Shown: piece after piece, positions 1 through 8,429 of the stretch
Layout of the letters: each line of letters opens with the position of its first letter
How positions within the stretch are numbered: position 1 is the stretch's first letter
Source: Ga0077555 sp033764055
Lineage (GTDB): Bacteria; Pseudomonadota; Alphaproteobacteria; Rhizobiales; Hyphomicrobiaceae
Direction of reading: 5' to 3'
Length of the DNA stretch: 64,000 nucleotides
Assembly (NCBI GenBank): GCA_033764055.1
Contig: JANRJI010000143.1
Span: forward strand, 9,045-73,044
Notes under the pieces: generated by a model
Databases searched by the model: none
Told to the model about the DNA's origin: nothing
What the model saw: the letters and a program-made list of their open reading frames with translations, nothing else
Position numbers and translations under genes: made by a program

Positions 1-1045
1 CCGCGCGCAGAACAACGACGAGCTGTTCTTCCTCGTCTTCAACGCCAACAAGCGCTCGCTGACGCTCAATCTCAAGACCGAGGAGGGCAAGGACCTCTTC
101 AAGAAGCTGATCGCCAAGTCCGACGTGCTGATCGAGAACTTCGGACCGGGCGCGCTCGACCGCATGGGCCTCGGATGGAAGGTGCTCGAGCAGGTCAATC
201 CGCGGCTGATATTCGCCACCATCAAGGGCTTCGGCACCTACGGCCCCAACGCCCACTTCAAGGCCTACGAGCCGATCGCCCAGGCCATGGGCGGCGCCAT
301 GTGCGTCACCGGCTTCCCGGACGGACCGCCCACCTACAATTGGCCGGCCATCGGCGACAGCGGCACCGGCATGCACATGGCGATCGCCGTGCTCGCCGCG
401 CTCAATCAGCGCCACGCCACCGGCAAGGGCCAGCACGTCGAGGTGGCCATGCAGGAGGCGGTCCTGAACCTGATCCGCATCTCGCTGCGCGAGCACCAGC
501 GTGACGGCGTGCCGGTGCGGACCGGCAACCAGCTCGGCAAGAACGTGCCGGGGACCACCTACCGCTGCGCGCCGGGAGGCCCCAACGACTACGTCTACAT
601 CTATGCTCAGCCACAGATGTGGGCGGCCTTCTGCAAAGCCATGGGCAGACCGGATCTCGAGACCAATCCGCTGTTCAAGACCAATCCGGACCGCTGGAAG
701 AACCGAGCCGCGCTCGACGCCTTGATCACCGAGTGGACGATGCAGCGGTCGAAGCACGACGTCATGAAAGTCATGGCGGATGCAGGCGTGCCGTGCGGCG
801 CGTGCCAGGACACGGGCGAGGTCCTCGCCGACCCGCACCTCATCGCCCGCGGCATGATCGTCGAGATGGAGTATCCGCCGCGCGGCAAGTTCCAGACAGT
901 GGGTCTGCCCATGCATCTCTCGGCGTCACCGGCCGACTACGTGCGCCCGCCGATGCTCGGCGAGCACACCGAGGCGCTGCTGGCAGAGCTGTGCGGCGTG
1001 ACGCCCAGCGAGGCGAAAGCCCTGAAGGCGAAAGGCGCCATATGA
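1..1045 (+). CDS. Family III CoA-transferase, formyl-CoA transferase-like (5' end outside window)
   Basis: The reading frame is open from base 2, so the N-terminus lies upstream of the window; about 347 residues are visible. Family III (CaiB/BaiF) enzymes move CoA between carboxylic acids through an aspartyl-CoA thioester. The frame resembles oxalate-degrading formyl-CoA transferase, with a segment reading VENFGPGALDRMG-like near base 125 and a GDSGTGMH motif whose Asp (bases 356-358) matches the catalytic Asp169 of Oxalobacter Frc. The C-terminus (LGEHTEALL) is typical. The stop overlaps the next start by four bases (ATGA), so the two are probably co-translated. The substrate cannot be assigned: no oxalyl-CoA decarboxylase is visible, although one could lie upstream. 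Confidence 0.9.
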   Translation, partial: RAQNNDELFFLVFNANKRSLTLNLKTEEGKDLFKKLIAKSDVLIENFGPGALDRMGLGWKVLEQVNPRLIFATIKGFGTYGPNAHFKAYEPIAQAMGGAMCVTGFPDGPPTYNWPAIGDSGTGMHMAIAVLAALNQRHATGKGQHVEVAMQEAVLNLIRISLREHQRDGVPVRTGNQLGKNVPGTTYRCAPGGPNDYVYIYAQPQMWAAFCKAMGRPDLETNPLFKTNPDRWKNRAALDALITEWTMQRSKHDVMKVMADAGVPCGACQDTGEVLADPHLIARGMIVEMEYPPRGKFQTVGLPMHLSASPADYVRPPMLGEHTEALLAELCGVTPSEAKALKAKGAI

Positions 1046-2010
1046 GCCACCCCCGTCTCCGACTGGCTGTGACGAGGGCGCTCCCCGAGCCGGTGATACA
1101 GCGCCTGCAGCAGAGTCACGATGTCTGGGTCAATCCGGACGATCGGGTGCTCACCCCGGAAGAGCTGCAGGCCGCCGCGGCCAAGGCTGACGCGCTCATC
1201 GTCACCGCCTTCGACCGCTTCGATGCGGCGGCAATCGCCAGGCTGCCGGCGCGCGTTCGTATCGTTGCGACGTTCTCGGTCGGCAACGAGCACATCGACC
1301 TCGAGGCTGCCCGGCAGCGCCACCTCGCCGTGCTCTCGACGCCCGACGTGCTGAGCAACGCGGTCGCCGAGATGGCCATGCTGCTGATGCTCGGCGCCGC
1401 CCGGCGCGTCCACGAGGGCGACCGCCTGCTCTACGAGCGCCGCTGGACCGGCTGGACGCCGACGCAGCTCGTCGGCGCTGAGATCACGGGAAAGCGGCTC
1501 GGCATCCTCGGCATGGGGCGCATCGGGCGCACCATCGCCCGGCGCGCGCGCGGCTTCGACATGACCGTGCACTATCACAACCGGACGCGCCTTTCGCCCG
1601 AGTTGGAGCAGGGCGCGCACTACCACTCGACGCCCGAGGCGCTGATGGCTGAGAGCGACGTGCTGGTGCTCGCCGCGCCGTCCTCGCCGACCACGCGCGG
1701 CGTCGTCAACGCGACCCGCATCGGCCTGCTGCCGAAGGACGCCATCGTCGTCAACATCGCGCGCGGCGATCTGATCGACGACGAGGCCCTGATCGCCGCG
1801 CTCGGCGACGGCCGTGTCGCAGCGGCCGGCCTCGACGTGTTCGCCAACGAGCCACGGCTCGACACCCGCTATCTCGATCTCGCGAACGTCTTTCTGCAGC
1901 CGCACCAGGGCAGCTCGACGCTGGAGGCACGGCGAGCCATGGGCGACATTCTGCTGTCCGGCATCGATGCCGTCCTGTCGGGGCAGCCGGCCGTCAACCG
2001 CCTCGTCTAG
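1042..2010 (+). CDS. D-2-hydroxyacid dehydrogenase (NAD(P)-dependent)
   Basis: A 322-residue cytosolic oxidoreductase of the glyoxylate/hydroxypyruvate reductase group, interconverting 2-oxoacids and D-2-hydroxyacids. The Rossmann signature GILGMGRIGR lies near residue 155. The catalytic Arg is in NIARGDLID (about 240), the Glu in FANEP (about 270) and the His in LQPHQGS (about 288). The ATG at 1042 overlaps the upstream stop and was preferred to the longer upstream frame, which overlaps the CoA-transferase. With the preceding gene it may handle small oxo- or hydroxyacids such as glyoxylate; that link is inferred from context only. Confidence 0.92.
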   Translation: MSHPRLRLAVTRALPEPVIQRLQQSHDVWVNPDDRVLTPEELQAAAAKADALIVTAFDRFDAAAIARLPARVRIVATFSVGNEHIDLEAARQRHLAVLSTPDVLSNAVAEMAMLLMLGAARRVHEGDRLLYERRWTGWTPTQLVGAEITGKRLGILGMGRIGRTIARRARGFDMTVHYHNRTRLSPELEQGAHYHSTPEALMAESDVLVLAAPSSPTTRGVVNATRIGLLPKDAIVVNIARGDLIDDEALIAALGDGRVAAAGLDVFANEPRLDTRYLDLANVFLQPHQGSSTLEARRAMGDILLSGIDAVLSGQPAVNRLV

Positions 2011-2057
2011 CTTGTCGCCGATCACGGCGAGGACGAACGAGACACAGGAGAGCACAC

Positions 2058-2927
2058 ATGAAATTCGGTCTGCGCTACTGCAACACCGGCGCCTATGTCG
2101 ATCCGGCCAAGGCGGTCGAGCTGGCCCAGGCCGGCGAGGAGGCAGGCTTCGAGTCGATCTGGACCGTCGAGCACACCGTCGTGCCAGGCGGCTACGGCTC
2201 CACCTACCCCTATGCGGCCGGCGGCAAGATGGCCGGCGGCAAGGACGATTTCGACCTGCCCGACCCGCTGATCTGGATGGCCTACGTCGCGGCGGTTACC
2301 AGACGCATCAAGCTCGCCACCGGCATCATGATCCTGCCGCAGCACAATCCCGTGGTGGTGGCGAAGCAGGTGGCCACTCTCGACCACATGTCGAAGGGGC
2401 GAATTCTGCTCGGTATCGGCGTCGGCTGGCTGAAGGAGGAGTTCGCCGCGCTCGGCGTGCCGTTCGACGACCGAGGCCGGCGCACCGACGAGTACATGCG
2501 GGCGCTACGCGAGCTCTGGGGCTCGGAGAAGCCGACGTTCGAGGGCGAGTTCGTGCGCTTCAAGGACGCCTACTGCCGGCCGCAGCCGGTCGCCGGGCAC
2601 GTGCCGCTGATCGTCGGCGGACACTCGCCCGCGGCGGCCCGGCGTGCCGGCAGGCTCGGCGACGGCTTCTTCCCGGCTCGCGGCGCGCCGAAAGACCTTT
2701 TCGATATCGCCCGCGCCGCCGCCCGCGACGCCGGCCGCGATCCCGACAAGCTCGAGTTCACGGTGAGCCTGCCGGAGAAGCTCGAGGACATTCCTGCGCT
2801 CGCCGCCCTGGGCGTGAAGCGCGTGCTCGTGCCGGTGACACCGATGGGTGGCCTCTCCACGGTCATCTCGACGCCCGACGACGCCCGGCGCTGGAAGGAC
2901 ACGGTGGCGCGCTACGCCAGCATGTGA
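2058..2927 (+). CDS. LLM-class F420/FMN-dependent oxidoreductase
   Basis: A 289-residue luciferase-like (TIM-barrel) flavin or F420 oxidoreductase. Typical features are the N-terminal FGLRYCNTGAY strand, the TGIMILPQHNPV strand near residue 93 and the GIGVGWLKEEF segment near 120 that lines the flavin pocket. It ends cleanly in YASM. An AGGAG ribosome-binding site sits about eight bases before the ATG. It follows the hydroxyacid dehydrogenase by 47 bases on the same strand and is probably part of the same operon. Family members act on very different substrates, so none can be assigned. Confidence 0.88.
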   Translation: MKFGLRYCNTGAYVDPAKAVELAQAGEEAGFESIWTVEHTVVPGGYGSTYPYAAGGKMAGGKDDFDLPDPLIWMAYVAAVTRRIKLATGIMILPQHNPVVVAKQVATLDHMSKGRILLGIGVGWLKEEFAALGVPFDDRGRRTDEYMRALRELWGSEKPTFEGEFVRFKDAYCRPQPVAGHVPLIVGGHSPAAARRAGRLGDGFFPARGAPKDLFDIARAAARDAGRDPDKLEFTVSLPEKLEDIPALAALGVKRVLVPVTPMGGLSTVISTPDDARRWKDTVARYASM

Positions 2928-2993
2928 TGCACTGGACGACGCCGGTCTTCCTCGATCGGCGTCCATGACGAGGATGAGCGACGGGAGGCGATA

Positions 2994-4109
2994 ATGTCGG
3001 CTGACGGTGTGACCTTCGGATGGTTTCTGCCTTCGAGCGGTGACGCGACCAGCCTCGGCGATCCTGCCGGCCGCGTCCCCACCACGCGTGCCATGCTGGA
3101 CGAGGTCATCGACGCGGTCGACAACGGCGGCTTCAAGTACCTGCTGATCCCGGTCAACACGACCTGCTGGGAGGCAACCGTGCTCGCCTCCTACTACGTG
3201 GCGAGGACACGCAACCTGGCCCCACTGATCGCGTTGCGCGCCGGCTACGTGAACCCCGCGCTCGCGGCCCGTATGTTCGCGACGCTCGACCAGATGGCAG
3301 AGGGCAGGCTGTGCATCAATCTCATTGCCGGCATCAATGACGACGAGGCCATCGCCGACGGCATCTCCGACCCTAAGGTCGTCCGCTACGAGAAGATGGA
3401 CGAGGAGGTCGAGATCATGAAGCGGCTCTGGTCCTCGACCGAGCCGATCAACTACGTCGGCAAGCACTACCGCGTGAACCAGGTGGTGGAGCCGAAGCCG
3501 TTTCAGAAGCCGCACCCGCCGTTCTTCCTCGGCGGCGGCTCGCCACAGGCCGCCGAGATCTCGGCCAAGCACTCGACCGTCCACCTGTTCTGGGGCGATA
3601 AGCCGAGCGTCATCGCCGACAAGGTCAAGGACATGAAGGCCATGGCCGCCCGGCACGGCCGCGCGGATGCGCTCAATTTCGGCATGCGGCTGCAGATCAT
3701 CTGCCGCGACACCGAGAGGGAGGCCTGGGACGAGGCGTGGCGCCTCATCCAGGGGGCGAGCCGGTTCAACTTCGTCAACATGCGTACGGGTGCCGCCGCC
3801 GTCGAAGGCATCCGCCGCACGTCCGACGCCAACCGGCGGGTTTGGCAGCTGCTCGAGGAGTCGGGCGCCGAGATGAAGATTCACCCGCATCTGTGGACCG
3901 GGATCTCGACCGTGCGCATCGGCGCCGGCATTGCCGTGGTCGGCAACCCTGAGCAGGTGGCGGCCACGTTGCAGGAGTTCGTCGACGCCGGCTGCACGAC
4001 CTTCTGCCTCTCCGGCTACCCGCACGCCGAGGCCGCGCGCCTCTTCTCGACCAAGGTGATGCCCTACTTCAAGGGCCGGATCGCGGACCGGCTGCCGCTG
4101 GTGGCGTGA
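2994..4109 (+). CDS. LLM-class flavin-dependent monooxygenase, SsuD-like
   Basis: A 371-residue luciferase-family monooxygenase resembling alkanesulfonate monooxygenases (SsuD): FGWFLPSSGDAT at the N-terminus, an ARTRNLAPLIALRAGYVNPALAAR region, GRLCINLIAG, and a PPFFLGGGSPQAAE loop expected to contact FMN phosphate. SsuD-type enzymes need reduced FMN from a partner reductase, which is not seen here. It ends the forward cluster, and its last 46 bases overlap the 3' end of the convergent metallo-hydrolase gene. Desulfonation is possible by family, but no sulfonate transporter is nearby. Confidence 0.88.
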   Translation: MSADGVTFGWFLPSSGDATSLGDPAGRVPTTRAMLDEVIDAVDNGGFKYLLIPVNTTCWEATVLASYYVARTRNLAPLIALRAGYVNPALAARMFATLDQMAEGRLCINLIAGINDDEAIADGISDPKVVRYEKMDEEVEIMKRLWSSTEPINYVGKHYRVNQVVEPKPFQKPHPPFFLGGGSPQAAEISAKHSTVHLFWGDKPSVIADKVKDMKAMAARHGRADALNFGMRLQIICRDTEREAWDEAWRLIQGASRFNFVNMRTGAAAVEGIRRTSDANRRVWQLLEESGAEMKIHPHLWTGISTVRIGAGIAVVGNPEQVAATLQEFVDAGCTTFCLSGYPHAEAARLFSTKVMPYFKGRIADRLPLVA

Positions 4110-4822
4110 TCGGCACGACGGTCGTAATCCGCAGCGAGCGCCTCGAGAGCAGCGGCGGCGTCGCCGGAGAACGAAGGTCCGTGCATCAGCGCCAGCGTTT
4201 TCGGCGCGAGGCCGGCGAGATTTCTCATTGTAGCGCCCATGGCTGGGCTGAGGCTCGAGTACCGGAAGAGGTTCTCCGCCTCGATCGCGGGAGCGACGAT
4301 GTCGGTCGCGGTCAACGCCGGCCCGTTGCCGAGCTGGGTGAAGAGATCGCCGCACATCAGCGTGCCCGTCGTCTCCTCGACCATGACGCCGGCATCCCAC
4401 CCGTGCGGCGTGTGAGGCGTATCGATGTAGCGCATACGCTTGCCGCCCAGGTCGATGACCTCTCCGTCGGATAGGATGCGCGGCGGCCGATCAGCCATGT
4501 CGGCGAGCGACACGAGGCATCCGGTCTGGCCGTGCGCGAGCTGCGCGTGTGGAGCAACGGCCAGCCACTCGTTCATCGCGCCGCATTCGTCGGCCTCGAA
4601 ATGACCGAAGCCGATCCACCGCAGCCGGTCGGGCTCGATCACACGGGCAACCGCCGCCCTGGTCAACTGGAACATCTTCCTGAGCCCCGTGTGGAACAGC
4701 AGCGGCTCATCGCCGAGAACGAGAAACTGGTTGAACGTGAAGCCGGCGGGAGGAGCGATATCCGGCACGAAGGTCGAGAGGCGATAGATATCTGGAGCGA
4801 TCTCGGCGACCTCAGTTTTCAT
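4064..4822 (-). CDS. MBL-fold metallo-hydrolase, flavodiiron/ODP-like type
   Basis: A 252-residue metallo-beta-lactamase-fold protein. The first metal motif reads HFEADECG, that is H-x-E-x-D, the arrangement of oxygen-binding diiron proteins (FprA/ODP family) rather than the hydrolytic HxHxDH. Further likely ligands are in MCGDLF and LALMHGPSF. It therefore may bind an Fe-Fe centre and act on O2, NO or redox chemistry; this is inferred from the motif. The start at 4822 was chosen over 4855 because GGAG precedes it at good spacing and the protein then begins at the conserved MKTEVAEIAPDIYRL. It is divergent from the TetR gene and probably controlled by it. Confidence 0.83.
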   Translation of the reverse strand: MKTEVAEIAPDIYRLSTFVPDIAPPAGFTFNQFLVLGDEPLLFHTGLRKMFQLTRAAVARVIEPDRLRWIGFGHFEADECGAMNEWLAVAPHAQLAHGQTGCLVSLADMADRPPRILSDGEVIDLGGKRMRYIDTPHTPHGWDAGVMVEETTGTLMCGDLFTQLGNGPALTATDIVAPAIEAENLFRYSSLSPAMGATMRNLAGLAPKTLALMHGPSFSGDAAAALEALAADYDRRADHATSGSRSAIRPLK

Positions 4823-4876
4823 GGCCTGTCTCCACAGGGCTTGCCCGGCGGGCATCGACGATGCCGCAATTTAAGA

Positions 4877-4892
4877 ATACACATATGTGTAT
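4877..4892. promoter_or_regulatory. Perfect 16-bp palindrome, probable TetR operator
   Basis: The sequence atacacatatgtgtat equals its own reverse complement. It lies between the divergent starts of the metallo-hydrolase (4822) and the TetR regulator (4948), in an A+T-rich patch within otherwise G+C-rich DNA. TetR-family dimers usually bind such palindromes next to their own gene. The binding itself is inferred. Confidence 0.7.
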
Positions 4893-4947
4893 CGAAAATG
4901 ATTGGAGGCGTCAACATGATTGCACATAGACGTGCAACGAAATCGTC

Positions 4948-5520
4948 ATGACCAGAGCCTACACCCTGAAGCGCCGCGCCGAGAGCCAGGCAGCGACACG
5001 CCGGCGCATCGTCGAGGCGGCCGTCGAGTTGCACAGCACACTGGGTCCAGCGCGCACGACGTTCACGCTTCTAGCGGAGAGAGCCGGCGTGCAGCGGCAT
5101 ACGTTGTATGCCCATTTCCCGGACGAGCGGACCCTCCAGCTCGCCTGCTCGGGCCTGACCATCGAGCGCGATCCCATGCCCGATGCCGCTGCTTGGCAGG
5201 CCATCGCGGATCGTCATGCTCGGCTCCGGACAGGATTGCGCCAGCTCTACGGGTGGTACGAGCGCAATGCTCGGCTGGCCGCCTGCGTCCTGCGTGACGC
5301 CGAGCATCACGAGGTGACCCGAGAGACGGTTGAGCTGCGCTTCGGCCCCTCCATGACGAGCTATCGCAACACACTCGGCGCCGGGCTGACAGCCCGGCAG
5401 GAGGCGCTGTTGCGCCTGGCGCTCAGCTTCAACACATGGCGGACCCTGGCGCTCGAGGCAAAGCTCGACGTACCGGCCGCTGCCGACGCGATGGCCGGCG
5501 CAATCGAAGCTGCGACCTGA
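4948..5520 (+). CDS. TetR/AcrR-family transcriptional regulator
   Basis: A 190-residue regulator. Residues about 13-60 form the TetR helix-turn-helix domain (AATRRRIVEAAVELH, then FTLLAERAGVQRHTLYAHFPDE), where the HTLYAHF recognition helix is characteristic. The rest is a helical ligand-binding domain with no recognisable specificity. It is divergent from the diiron-type metallo-hydrolase, with a perfect palindrome between them, so it probably represses that gene and itself. Whether it also controls the luciferase-like enzymes converging on the metallo-hydrolase is unknown. Confidence 0.92.
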   Translation: MTRAYTLKRRAESQAATRRRIVEAAVELHSTLGPARTTFTLLAERAGVQRHTLYAHFPDERTLQLACSGLTIERDPMPDAAAWQAIADRHARLRTGLRQLYGWYERNARLAACVLRDAEHHEVTRETVELRFGPSMTSYRNTLGAGLTARQEALLRLALSFNTWRTLALEAKLDVPAAADAMAGAIEAAT

Positions 5521-5564
5521 GTTTTCCCCGCAGCGGTTGCCGGCGCCGCGACGAGCCTTTCCGC

Positions 5565-7172
5565 TCACATCCGGAACACCCCGAACCGGGTCTCCTCAAC
5601 GGGCGCGTTGAGGGCGGCGGCGAACGCGAGGCCCAGCACGCGGCGGGTCTCGCGCGGCGTGATGATACCGTCGTCCCAGATGTGGGCCGTGCCGTAGTAG
5701 GGATGTCCGTCGCGCTCGTAGGCGTCGATGACGGGCTGCTTGAACTTGGCCTCCTCCTCGGCGCTCCAGGTCTTGCCCTCGGCCTCGAGGTTGTCGCGCC
5801 GCACGGTGGCGAGCACGCTCGCGGCCTGAATGCCACCCATCACCGAGACGCGCGCATTGGGCCAGGTGAACAGGAAGCGCGGCGAGTAGGCGCGTCCGCA
5901 CATGGCGTAGTTGCCGGCGCCGTAGCTGCCGCCGATCACCACGGTCACCTTCGGAACATTGGCATTGGCGACCGCCATCACCATCTTGGCGCCGTTGCGC
6001 GCGATGCCGCCCGCCTCCGACTCGCGGCCGACCATGAAGCCCGTGATGTTCTGCAGGAACAGAAGCGGGATCTTCCTTTGGCAAGCGAGCTCGATGAAGT
6101 GGGCCGCCTTCTGCGCCGTCTCCGAGTAGAGGATGCCGTTGTTGGCGAGGATCGCGACCGGCAGGCCCTCGATGTGGGCGAAGCCGGTGACGATTGTGGT
6201 GCCGTAGTTGCGCTTGAACTCGTGCAGCTCCGAGCCGTCGATGAGCCGGGCGATCACCTCACGCGTGTCATATTGCGTGGCGAGCGACGCCGGCACCACG
6301 CCGTCGATCTCGTCGGGATCGAGCAGCGGCATCCGCGCTGCTCGGGCCAGTATGTCGGCGCGGCGCGGCGCTATGAGCGTCGCCACGATGTCGCGCGCGA
6401 TCTGCAGCGCGTGGTCGTCGTTGAGCGCGTAGTGGTCGGCGACGCCGGAGAGCCGCGTGTGCACCTCGGCGCCGCCAAGATCCTCGGCCGACACCGTCTC
6501 GCCCGTCGCTGCCTTGACCAGCGGCGGCCCCCCGAGAAAAATCGTGCCCTGACGGCGCACGATGATCGTCTCGTCGGACATCGCCGGCACGTAGGCCCCG
6601 CCGGCCGTGCAGCTCCCCATCACGACCGCGATCTGCGGAATTCCGGCCGCGGACATGCGCGCCTGATTGTAGAAGATGCGCCCGAAATCGTCCTTGTCCG
6701 GGAAGACGTCGGTCCAGTGTGGCAGGTTGGCGCCGCCTGAATCGACCAGGTAGATGCACGGAAGGTGGTTCTCGGCCGCGATCTCCTGCGCCCTGAGATG
6801 CTTCTTGACGGTCAGCGGATAGTAGGTGCCGCCCTTGATCGTCGCGTCGTTGCACACGATCACGCACTCTCGGCCCGAGACCCGGCCGATGCCGGTGATC
6901 ACGCCGGCGCCGTGGATGTCTCCGGAGTAGAGTCCCATCGCCGCGAGCTGCGACAGCTCGAGAAACGGCGACCCCGGATCGATCAGGCGCAGCACACGAT
7001 CGCGGGGCAGCAGCTTGCCGCGCGCAATGTGACGCTCGCGCAGCTTCTCCGGCCCGCCGACCGCGGCCTCGGCTCGCTTCGCGTCGAGATCCGCGACCAG
7101 CGCCTGCATGGCGGCGCGATTGGCGCGGAACTCCTCGGAGGCGGTATTGATCTCGGACTTCAGTATCGGCAT
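5565..7172 (-). CDS. Acyl-CoA carboxylase beta subunit (methylcrotonoyl-CoA carboxylase type)
   Basis: A 535-residue carboxyltransferase, the usual length of the beta subunit of 3-methylcrotonyl-CoA carboxylase (leucine breakdown) or geranyl-CoA carboxylase. It carries DSGGANLPHWTDVFPD, GSCTAGGAYVPAMSDE, FLGGPPLVKAATGE and the C-terminal GGSYGAGNYAMCGRAY oxyanion-hole region. The ATG at 7172 follows GGGAGAG; the open frame continues far upstream but overlaps the DMT transporter gene. It needs a biotinylated alpha subunit, and none is encoded in this window, so the partner must lie elsewhere. Which acyl-CoA it uses is uncertain. Confidence 0.9.
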   Translation of the reverse strand: MPILKSEINTASEEFRANRAAMQALVADLDAKRAEAAVGGPEKLRERHIARGKLLPRDRVLRLIDPGSPFLELSQLAAMGLYSGDIHGAGVITGIGRVSGRECVIVCNDATIKGGTYYPLTVKKHLRAQEIAAENHLPCIYLVDSGGANLPHWTDVFPDKDDFGRIFYNQARMSAAGIPQIAVVMGSCTAGGAYVPAMSDETIIVRRQGTIFLGGPPLVKAATGETVSAEDLGGAEVHTRLSGVADHYALNDDHALQIARDIVATLIAPRRADILARAARMPLLDPDEIDGVVPASLATQYDTREVIARLIDGSELHEFKRNYGTTIVTGFAHIEGLPVAILANNGILYSETAQKAAHFIELACQRKIPLLFLQNITGFMVGRESEAGGIARNGAKMVMAVANANVPKVTVVIGGSYGAGNYAMCGRAYSPRFLFTWPNARVSVMGGIQAASVLATVRRDNLEAEGKTWSAEEEAKFKQPVIDAYERDGHPYYGTAHIWDDGIITPRETRRVLGLAFAAALNAPVEETRFGVFRM

Positions 7173-7353
7173 GGGCTCTCCCTCGGCGCGGGGGAACCCT
7201 AGGCGGCGGCTCGGCGAGCGGCAAGCGTCGCGCATGCTACGACGCGGCCAGCCTCCGGCGACGGGCTGGCCACGCCGCCGTCTAGCCGGCTCGGGATCGC
7301 GTGTCCTCGCCTCGCGGGAGAAACGCCGCCGCAGCCGTCGGCGCCGCGGAGCA

Positions 7354-7382
7354 GGGGATGGGGATGGGGATGGGGATGGGAT
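7354..7382 (+). repeat. GGGGAT tandem repeat (four and a half copies)
   Basis: GGGGAT is repeated four times head to tail, followed by a partial GGGAT. Four G-tracts separated by AT could form a G-quadruplex on the + strand. It sits 67 bases before the DMT transporter start and is non-coding in that frame. Confidence 0.85.
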
Positions 7383-7448
7383 GTCCCGCTGGCGAACCCG
7401 CGCCCGCCGTGCCAGTGTCCGGGCCTCCCGCCTGACCGGATCCCGCTC

Positions 7449-8396
7449 GTGACCCCATCCGCACCTCGTTCCGCCGAGCTCAAAGCCGCCGTCGTCGCCG
7501 CCGTCGGGGCGATCTCGGTCGGTTTCGTGCCGATGTTCGTCACGGGGCTGCAGAAGGCCGGCATGAGCACGCCTTCGACGCTGCTTTGGCGCTACATCGT
7601 GGCTCTGGCCATCCTGGTGCCGCTGGCGCTCTGGTTCCACCGGCTGGTCGACGAATGGCATCGCGGCGGCAAATGGCTCGTTCTGAACGGGCTGACACTC
7701 GGCGTCACCCAGGTCTTCTGCTACTTCAAGGCCATCGAGACCCTGCCGACCAGCGTGGTGGTGACGCTGTTCTATTTCTACCCAGTGCTGGCGCTTCTGC
7801 TCGACCGCATCCTGTTCCGCCTGCCCATTCACAGGGCGACCCTGGTTGGCGTGACGACGATCATCCTCGGCGTGGCTTTGACAAGCTCGCCCGGCTTCTC
7901 GGGGGCGACCATCGATCCGCAGGGGCTCGTCTTCGTCGCGCTGTCGGCATTGGGCTACGCACTCTACATCGCGGCCGCATACCCGGTGACCAAGTCGGTC
8001 GCGCCGCTGGCCAGCGCTGTCTTCATCTACGGGTCCTATGCGACGGCCTTCGGGCTCACGGCGCTCGTACGCGGCTTCGCCCTGCCGCCCTCCCCAGAGC
8101 TTTGGCTCAACGTGCTGTTCATTGGCACGCTCGGCGGCGCATTGCAGATCCTCTCGTTCTCGTATGCCCTGCCGCGGCTCGCCTCGTCCGGCTACGCGGT
8201 GATCGTCTGCCTGGAGGTGGTGACGGTCGTCGTCGCGGGCGTGCTCCTCCTCGGCGAGCGGCTCTCGGCGCTGCAATGGCTTGGCATCGCCCTCGTCCTC
8301 GGCGGCATCCTGCTCGAGCGCGTCGCGCGGTCGGCGAGGCAGGCGAGGGTCGCACCGGCCACCGCTTCCCCAGGACGTGGCGAGAGCCAGCCTTGA
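7449..8396 (+). CDS. EamA-family (DMT superfamily) transporter
   Basis: A 315-residue inner-membrane protein with about ten hydrophobic segments and the internal duplication typical of EamA/RhaT-type drug-metabolite transporters. The first half includes a YFYPVLALLLDRILF helix. The second half ends VVTVVVAGVLLLGERLSALQ, the usual last-but-one helix with its conserved GE(R/K). The start is GTG at 7449. Family members export amino acids, nucleosides or drugs, and nothing here narrows the substrate. The uup-like gene follows after 33 bases, so they may be co-transcribed. Confidence 0.9.
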   Translation: MTPSAPRSAELKAAVVAAVGAISVGFVPMFVTGLQKAGMSTPSTLLWRYIVALAILVPLALWFHRLVDEWHRGGKWLVLNGLTLGVTQVFCYFKAIETLPTSVVVTLFYFYPVLALLLDRILFRLPIHRATLVGVTTIILGVALTSSPGFSGATIDPQGLVFVALSALGYALYIAAAYPVTKSVAPLASAVFIYGSYATAFGLTALVRGFALPPSPELWLNVLFIGTLGGALQILSFSYALPRLASSGYAVIVCLEVVTVVVAGVLLLGERLSALQWLGIALVLGGILLERVARSARQARVAPATASPGRGESQP

Positions 8397-8429
8397 CGTT
8401 CGCTCAAACCTCCCCCACACCGTCGCCGC

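Noticed and set aside
2505..4400. 631-codon minus-strand frame across the SsuD-like gene
   Set aside because: It overlaps three real genes and shows no recognisable domain.
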